This document shows positions 61,188 to 64,000 of a DNA stretch of 64,000 bases, in pieces. The stretch covers positions 2,830,201 through 2,894,200 of the forward strand of contig NZ_CP015698.1 in the NCBI RefSeq assembly GCF_002163715.1, read 5' to 3'. The notes under the pieces were generated by a model, which worked only from the letters and a program-made list of their open reading frames with translations, was not told the origin of the DNA and did not search any database. Position 1 is the first letter of the stretch, and every line of letters begins with the position of its first letter. A program made the translations under genes and the position numbers. The DNA is from Curvibacter sp. AEP1-3 (GTDB lineage: Bacteria > Pseudomonadota > Gammaproteobacteria > Burkholderiales > Burkholderiaceae_C).

Positions 61188-62585
61188 ATGTACCAAGACC
61201 ACTTCACCCTTTCCGCTGGCAGCCCTGCCGGTCGCGCAGCCCCGGCAGCGCCAGCGCCCTTGCGCGTCGGCCTCTTGGGGCTGGGCACCGTGGGCGGGGG
61301 CACCTTGGCCGTCTTGCTGCGTAACGCGGAGCTGATTGCCGCGCGCGCCGGGCGCCGCATCGAGGTGCGCATGGTTGCCGTGCGCAACCTGCCCCGCGCC
61401 GCCGCCACGCTGTTGCGTTTGCTGGGCGAGCAGAGCAGTCCGCGCGTGCAGCTCACCGACGACCCGCAGGCCCTGATCCACAGCCCCGAGGTCGATGTGG
61501 TGGTCGAGGTCATGGGCGGCACCACACTGGCCCGCACCCTGGTGCTGCAGGCCATTGCCAAAGGCAAGCACGTGGTCACCGCCAACAAGGCCTTGCTGGC
61601 CGAGCACGGCAGTGAGATCTTTGCCGCGTCCCAAGCGCGTGGCGTGGTAGTGGCTTACGGGGGCGCGGTGGCGGTCAGCATCCCCATCATCAAGGCGCTG
61701 CGCGAGGGGTTGACTGCCAACCGCATCGAGTGGGTGGCCGGCATCATCAACGGCACTACCAACTTCATCCTCTCCGCCATGCGCGAGCGCGGCTTGAGCT
61801 TTGCTGCCGCTCTGGCCGAGGCTCAAGCCCTGGGCTACGCAGAGGCCGACCCCGCCTTCGACGTGCAAGGCATCGACGCTGCCCACAAGCTCACCCTGCT
61901 GGCTGCTAACGCCTTTGGTGTGCCGCCGCAATTTGCCGATGTGCAGGTGCACGGCATTACCGATCTGGACGCGGCAGACGTGGCATTTGCCGAGCGCTGG
62001 GGCTACCGCGTGAAGTTGCTGGGCATAGCCAAGCGGCGGGGCAATGCACTGGAGCTGCGCGTGCACCCCACGCTCTTGCCTGCCGACCACCTGCTGGCCC
62101 AAGTGCACGGCAGCATGAATGCGGTCATGGTCAAGAGCGATGCGGCGGGCATCACCCTGTACTACGGCGCTGGTGCGGGGGCTGAGCAAACCGGCTCAGC
62201 CGTCATTGCCGATCTGGTGGACCTGGCCCGCAGCGCCAGCCTGCCACCGGCGCAACGTGTGCCCGCGCTCGGTTTTCAGAGCGGTGCACTGTTGGCCATG
62301 CCGGTGGTGGCGGCTGACGATGTGCCAAGCGCCTTCTATGTGCGGCTGGATCTGAGCCGCCCTGATGCCACCGTGCCGCGCGTGCTGCAAGCGCTGGCTT
62401 TGGCTGGTGTGCAGGTGCAGCGCATGGAGGTACTGCCCCACCCGGCTGATGCGGTGCAACCCTGCCTGGTGCTGCTCACCCAGCCACTGGCTTTTCGCGA
62501 TTTGCGCCCGGCGCTTCAAGCGGTTGAGGCCTGGCCCGAAGTGCTGGGTTATGCGAATGTGCTGCGGGTGGAAAGCTTGGTTTAG
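61188..62585 (+). CDS. hom: Homoserine dehydrogenase
   Basis: A 465-residue enzyme reducing aspartate semialdehyde to homoserine. The NAD(P) motif is LLGLGTVGGGTLAVL. VEVMGGTTLARTLVLQAI and GKHVVTANKALLAEHG follow. The catalytic domain has INGTTNFILSAM, LGYAEADPAFDVQGIDAAHKLTLLA with the conserved Glu, Asp and Lys, and the C-terminal ACT-like domain (about 370-460) has FYVRLDLSRPDATVPRVL for feedback control. GGAG lies 7 nt before ATG 61188. An N-terminal extension of about 30 residues precedes the core. A Thr/Ile leader lies upstream. Confidence 0.92.
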   Translation: MYQDHFTLSAGSPAGRAAPAAPAPLRVGLLGLGTVGGGTLAVLLRNAELIAARAGRRIEVRMVAVRNLPRAAATLLRLLGEQSSPRVQLTDDPQALIHSPEVDVVVEVMGGTTLARTLVLQAIAKGKHVVTANKALLAEHGSEIFAASQARGVVVAYGGAVAVSIPIIKALREGLTANRIEWVAGIINGTTNFILSAMRERGLSFAAALAEAQALGYAEADPAFDVQGIDAAHKLTLLAANAFGVPPQFADVQVHGITDLDAADVAFAERWGYRVKLLGIAKRRGNALELRVHPTLLPADHLLAQVHGSMNAVMVKSDAAGITLYYGAGAGAEQTGSAVIADLVDLARSASLPPAQRVPALGFQSGALLAMPVVAADDVPSAFYVRLDLSRPDATVPRVLQALALAGVQVQRMEVLPHPADAVQPCLVLLTQPLAFRDLRPALQAVEAWPEVLGYANVLRVESLV

Positions 62586-62595
62586 GCATCAAATA

Positions 62596-62644
62596 GGCTG
62601 CTGGCGCCCGTTGAATATGCGTGGGCAGCTCCTGAAACCATAGC
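62596..62644 (-). repeat. Dispersed palindromic repeat between hom and marR
   Basis: Minus-strand order: GCTATGGTTTCAGGAGCTGC, CCACGCATATTCAACGGGCG, CCAGCAGCC. It is the closest relative of the 21086 copy and lies between the convergent ends of hom and the MarR gene. Confidence 0.75.
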
Positions 62645-62667
62645 GGATAGCAGGCTCAGCAGTGGCG

Positions 62668-63147
62668 TCAGGCCTCGCTGCTCAGCCCATTCAGCTGCGC
62701 TCGCACGCTGTGAAGCATGCGGTTCAGTTGCGCGCTGTCTTCCGGGCTCAGGTGCCCCATCAGGTCTTGGGCCACTTGCGCTTCCAACGCGCTGAACCAG
62801 GCGCTGCGCGTTGCCCCCTCTGGTGTCAGGTACAGGCGCCAGACCCGGCGGTCGCGCTCGTCGGTGCTGCGGCTGAGCAGGCCGTGGTCTTCCAGGTCGC
62901 GGATCAGGCGGGCCATCTGGCCCTTGTCGCGGCCCAGCGCCTGCACCAGGGCTTGCTGTGGTGCACCGGGCTGCTGTTGACACAGGCACAGCGCGTGCAT
63001 GTGCAAGGGCCCCAAGCCCGCCAGGGTGGTGTCCTGCATGCGCGCCTTGAGCAACTGCTGCGCCTGCCCGGAGATCGTCATCAGCGCCACGAAGCCGGAA
63101 ACGGCGGGATCGTCCACAGGGCTGGACGAGGAGTTGGAAGCGGCCAT
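62668..63147 (-). CDS. MarR-family transcriptional regulator
   Basis: A 159-residue winged-helix regulator. The DNA-binding core runs from about 55 to 115: QQALVQALGRDKGQMARLIRDLEDHGLLSR forms the helix-turn-helix, and STDERDRRVWRLYLTPEG the wing with the conserved Asp-Arg. Dimerising helices flank it. It is divergent from a DUF2798 gene with palindromes in the shared region, so it is probably a local repressor of that gene and of itself. Ligand unknown. Confidence 0.9.
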   Translation of the reverse strand: MAASNSSSSPVDDPAVSGFVALMTISGQAQQLLKARMQDTTLAGLGPLHMHALCLCQQQPGAPQQALVQALGRDKGQMARLIRDLEDHGLLSRSTDERDRRVWRLYLTPEGATRSAWFSALEAQVAQDLMGHLSPEDSAQLNRMLHSVRAQLNGLSSEA

Positions 63148-63157
63148 AGGATTAGAT

Positions 63158-63204
63158 GGTTGACAAGTTCAACCAATATTTTCTATAATGTTGATATTGT
63201 CAAC
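63158..63204. promoter_or_regulatory. Promoter with two palindromes between marR and the DUF2798 gene
   Basis: Toward DUF2798: -35 TTGACA (63160-63165), 18-bp spacer, -10 TATAAT (63184-63189), both perfect consensus. Palindrome GGTTGACAAGTTCAACC (63158-63174) covers the -35 box and GTTGATATTGTCAAC (63190-63204) follows the -10 box. Both share GTTGA/TCAAC arms and are good candidates for MarR-dimer operators. Confidence 0.75.
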
Positions 63205-63217
63205 TATCAACGAATCC

Positions 63218-63673
63218 ATGCCAACACCCGCAATCAAAAAACTCTTCCCCGGCATCTTCATCCTGCCCACCGTGGCCCTGTTGCTCAGCGCCTTCATGAC
63301 TTGGGCCAACGCACAAGCCGGTACGCCATTTCTGCCCACATGGGCGCGCAACTTCGCCACCAGCATCGTCTTTCTGCCCGTGATCCTGATGGGCATGGTT
63401 CAGATCGAAAAGTTGCTGGCCCGCATAGCTCCCCAGCTGCAGGGCAACATGCTCAAACTGGTGGTGTCCTTGTTGGGCGCTTTGTTCATTGAGAGCTTGT
63501 TGGCTGCAGTCATCGCCGTCATCAGCAACCCGCTGGACGCCAGCTGGTTCGGCTTCTGGTGGCGCGCCTTCAGCCGCTCGCTGCCCGTCGGCTTACTGGT
63601 GGGCCTGTTCATGGGCTTCTACATGAAGCCCAAAATCGAAGAGATGAAAGCCCGCGCCGCAGCAGCAGCCTGA
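63218..63673 (+). CDS. DUF2798 membrane protein
   Basis: A 151-residue protein with four hydrophobic segments: FPGIFILPTVALLLSAFMTW, ATSIVFLPVILMGMV, LVVSLLGALFIESLLAAVIAV and SLPVGLLVGLFMGFYM. The pattern of two DUF2798-type hairpins is clear, with the family's conserved Asn/Trp near the first helix end. Function is unknown; family members often lie beside MarR or TetR regulators. ATG 63218 was chosen, as the earlier start would lie inside the operator. The strong promoter suggests high expression once derepressed. Confidence 0.85.
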   Translation: MPTPAIKKLFPGIFILPTVALLLSAFMTWANAQAGTPFLPTWARNFATSIVFLPVILMGMVQIEKLLARIAPQLQGNMLKLVVSLLGALFIESLLAAVIAVISNPLDASWFGFWWRAFSRSLPVGLLVGLFMGFYMKPKIEEMKARAAAAA

Positions 63674-63763
63674 CCGGCCGGGCTACCGGCGCCAATACCC
63701 CCACGCTGCTCTCAGTCGTGTGAACTGCCCACAATACCGCGCAACACACACGAAGGAGCAAGC

Positions 63764-64000
63764 ATGGGAACCATGGTCACATTCACCCGCCCCGATGGCA
63801 AAACCGTACAGGGCTACCTGGCCGAACCAACAGCGCCACAGTCAACCAGCAACCCACCTGCCGTCGTCGTCATCCAGGAATGGTGGGGCCTGAACGACCA
63901 GATCAAAGGCGTGGCCGACCGCCTGGCCACAGCCGGCTATCAGGCCCTGGTGCCAGACCTCTACCGCGGCAAAGCCACCGTCGAGGCCGAAGAAGCCCAC
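63764..64000 (+). CDS. Dienelactone hydrolase family protein, N-terminal part only
   Basis: The gene continues beyond the window; 79 codons are visible. After MVTFTRPDGKTVQGYLAEP comes AVVVIQEWWGLNDQIKGVADRLATAGY (shown here as VVVIQEWWGLND and VADRLATAGY), then LVPDLYRGK. The Glu-Trp-Trp-Gly motif is that of dienelactone hydrolase, whose Glu36 takes part in substrate-induced activation. The nucleophile Cys and the Asp/His lie outside the window. GAAGGAG lies 7 nt before ATG 63764. Confidence 0.92.
   Translation, partial: MGTMVTFTRPDGKTVQGYLAEPTAPQSTSNPPAVVVIQEWWGLNDQIKGVADRLATAGYQALVPDLYRGKATVEAEEAH

Noticed and set aside
60984..62189. A 401-codon open frame on the minus strand
   Set aside because: Antisense to hom and its leader; hom has all catalytic residues.

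Overview
The window looks like chromosomal DNA of a betaproteobacterium of the family Comamonadaceae (Burkholderiales), most like Rhodoferax and relatives. This rests on the character of the housekeeping proteins, the gene order (apt / CPA2 antiporter / kdsD-kdsC-lptC; lptD-surA-rsmA; metX-metW) and a dispersed palindromic repeat I associate with that family. No search was run, so genus is inference. Coding density is high, GC is about 60% with one clear dip at 52.4-54.0 kb, and I found no tRNA, rRNA, CRISPR array, insertion sequence or prophage.

Layout. 0-7 kb: end of mnmE, a conserved unknown, apt, a CPA2 antiporter, then kdsD-kdsC-lptC-SDR (Kdo synthesis and LPS export) and a glycine-rich RNA-binding protein. 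7.3-10.8 kb: a sigma factor and zinc-finger partner divergent from a bufferin/gig-type operon (DUF2282 peptide, DUF692/MNIO enzyme, DUF2063 partner, DoxX), the best known-but-young system here. 10.8-14 kb: amt with a sigma-54 promoter, then a SAM-II-type riboswitch and terminator ahead of metX-metW. 14-22 kb: M20 peptidase, lipase-like hydrolase, GGDEF-EAL protein, chalcone-isomerase-like protein, MFS transporter, rsmE, amgK. 22-27 kb: lptD-surA-rsmA. 27-28 kb: secreted RNase with barstar. 28-33 kb: maeB and a rubrerythrin-rubredoxin-reductase operon. 33-35 kb: H-NOX plus hybrid kinase. 35-39 kb: transporter, esterase, murU-pepP. 39-43 kb: orphan ParA, PBP1A, PEP-CTERM protein. 43-51 kb: old yellow enzyme, tkt, gapA, Crp/Fnr regulator, Mpo1-like protein, BASS symporter, rarD. 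51-54 kb: glycan ligase/polymerase coupled to a GNAT-aminotransferase fusion of low GC. 54-57.5 kb: CHMI, SnoaL-like protein, and a zinc-ribbon/RIO kinase/Mrr-like/DTW operon. 57.6-61 kb: histidine kinase coupled to an FAD oxidoreductase. 61-62.6 kb: homoserine dehydrogenase behind a Thr/Ile-rich leader peptide with competing hairpins. 62.6-64 kb: MarR regulator, DUF2798 protein and the start of a dienelactone hydrolase.

Themes. Envelope building recurs (kdsD, kdsC, lptC, lptD, surA, amgK, murU, PBP1A). RNA-level control of amino-acid synthesis occurs twice (SAM-II at metX, attenuator at hom). A repeat unit of about 50-60 bp occurs between genes at 10.8, 21.1, 32.1, 40.0 and 62.6 kb and also lies inside the reading frames of bufC, murU and, less certainly, rsmA. 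Several starts without a Shine-Dalgarno site have a -10-like hexamer 6-9 nt upstream, suggesting very short or absent mRNA leaders.
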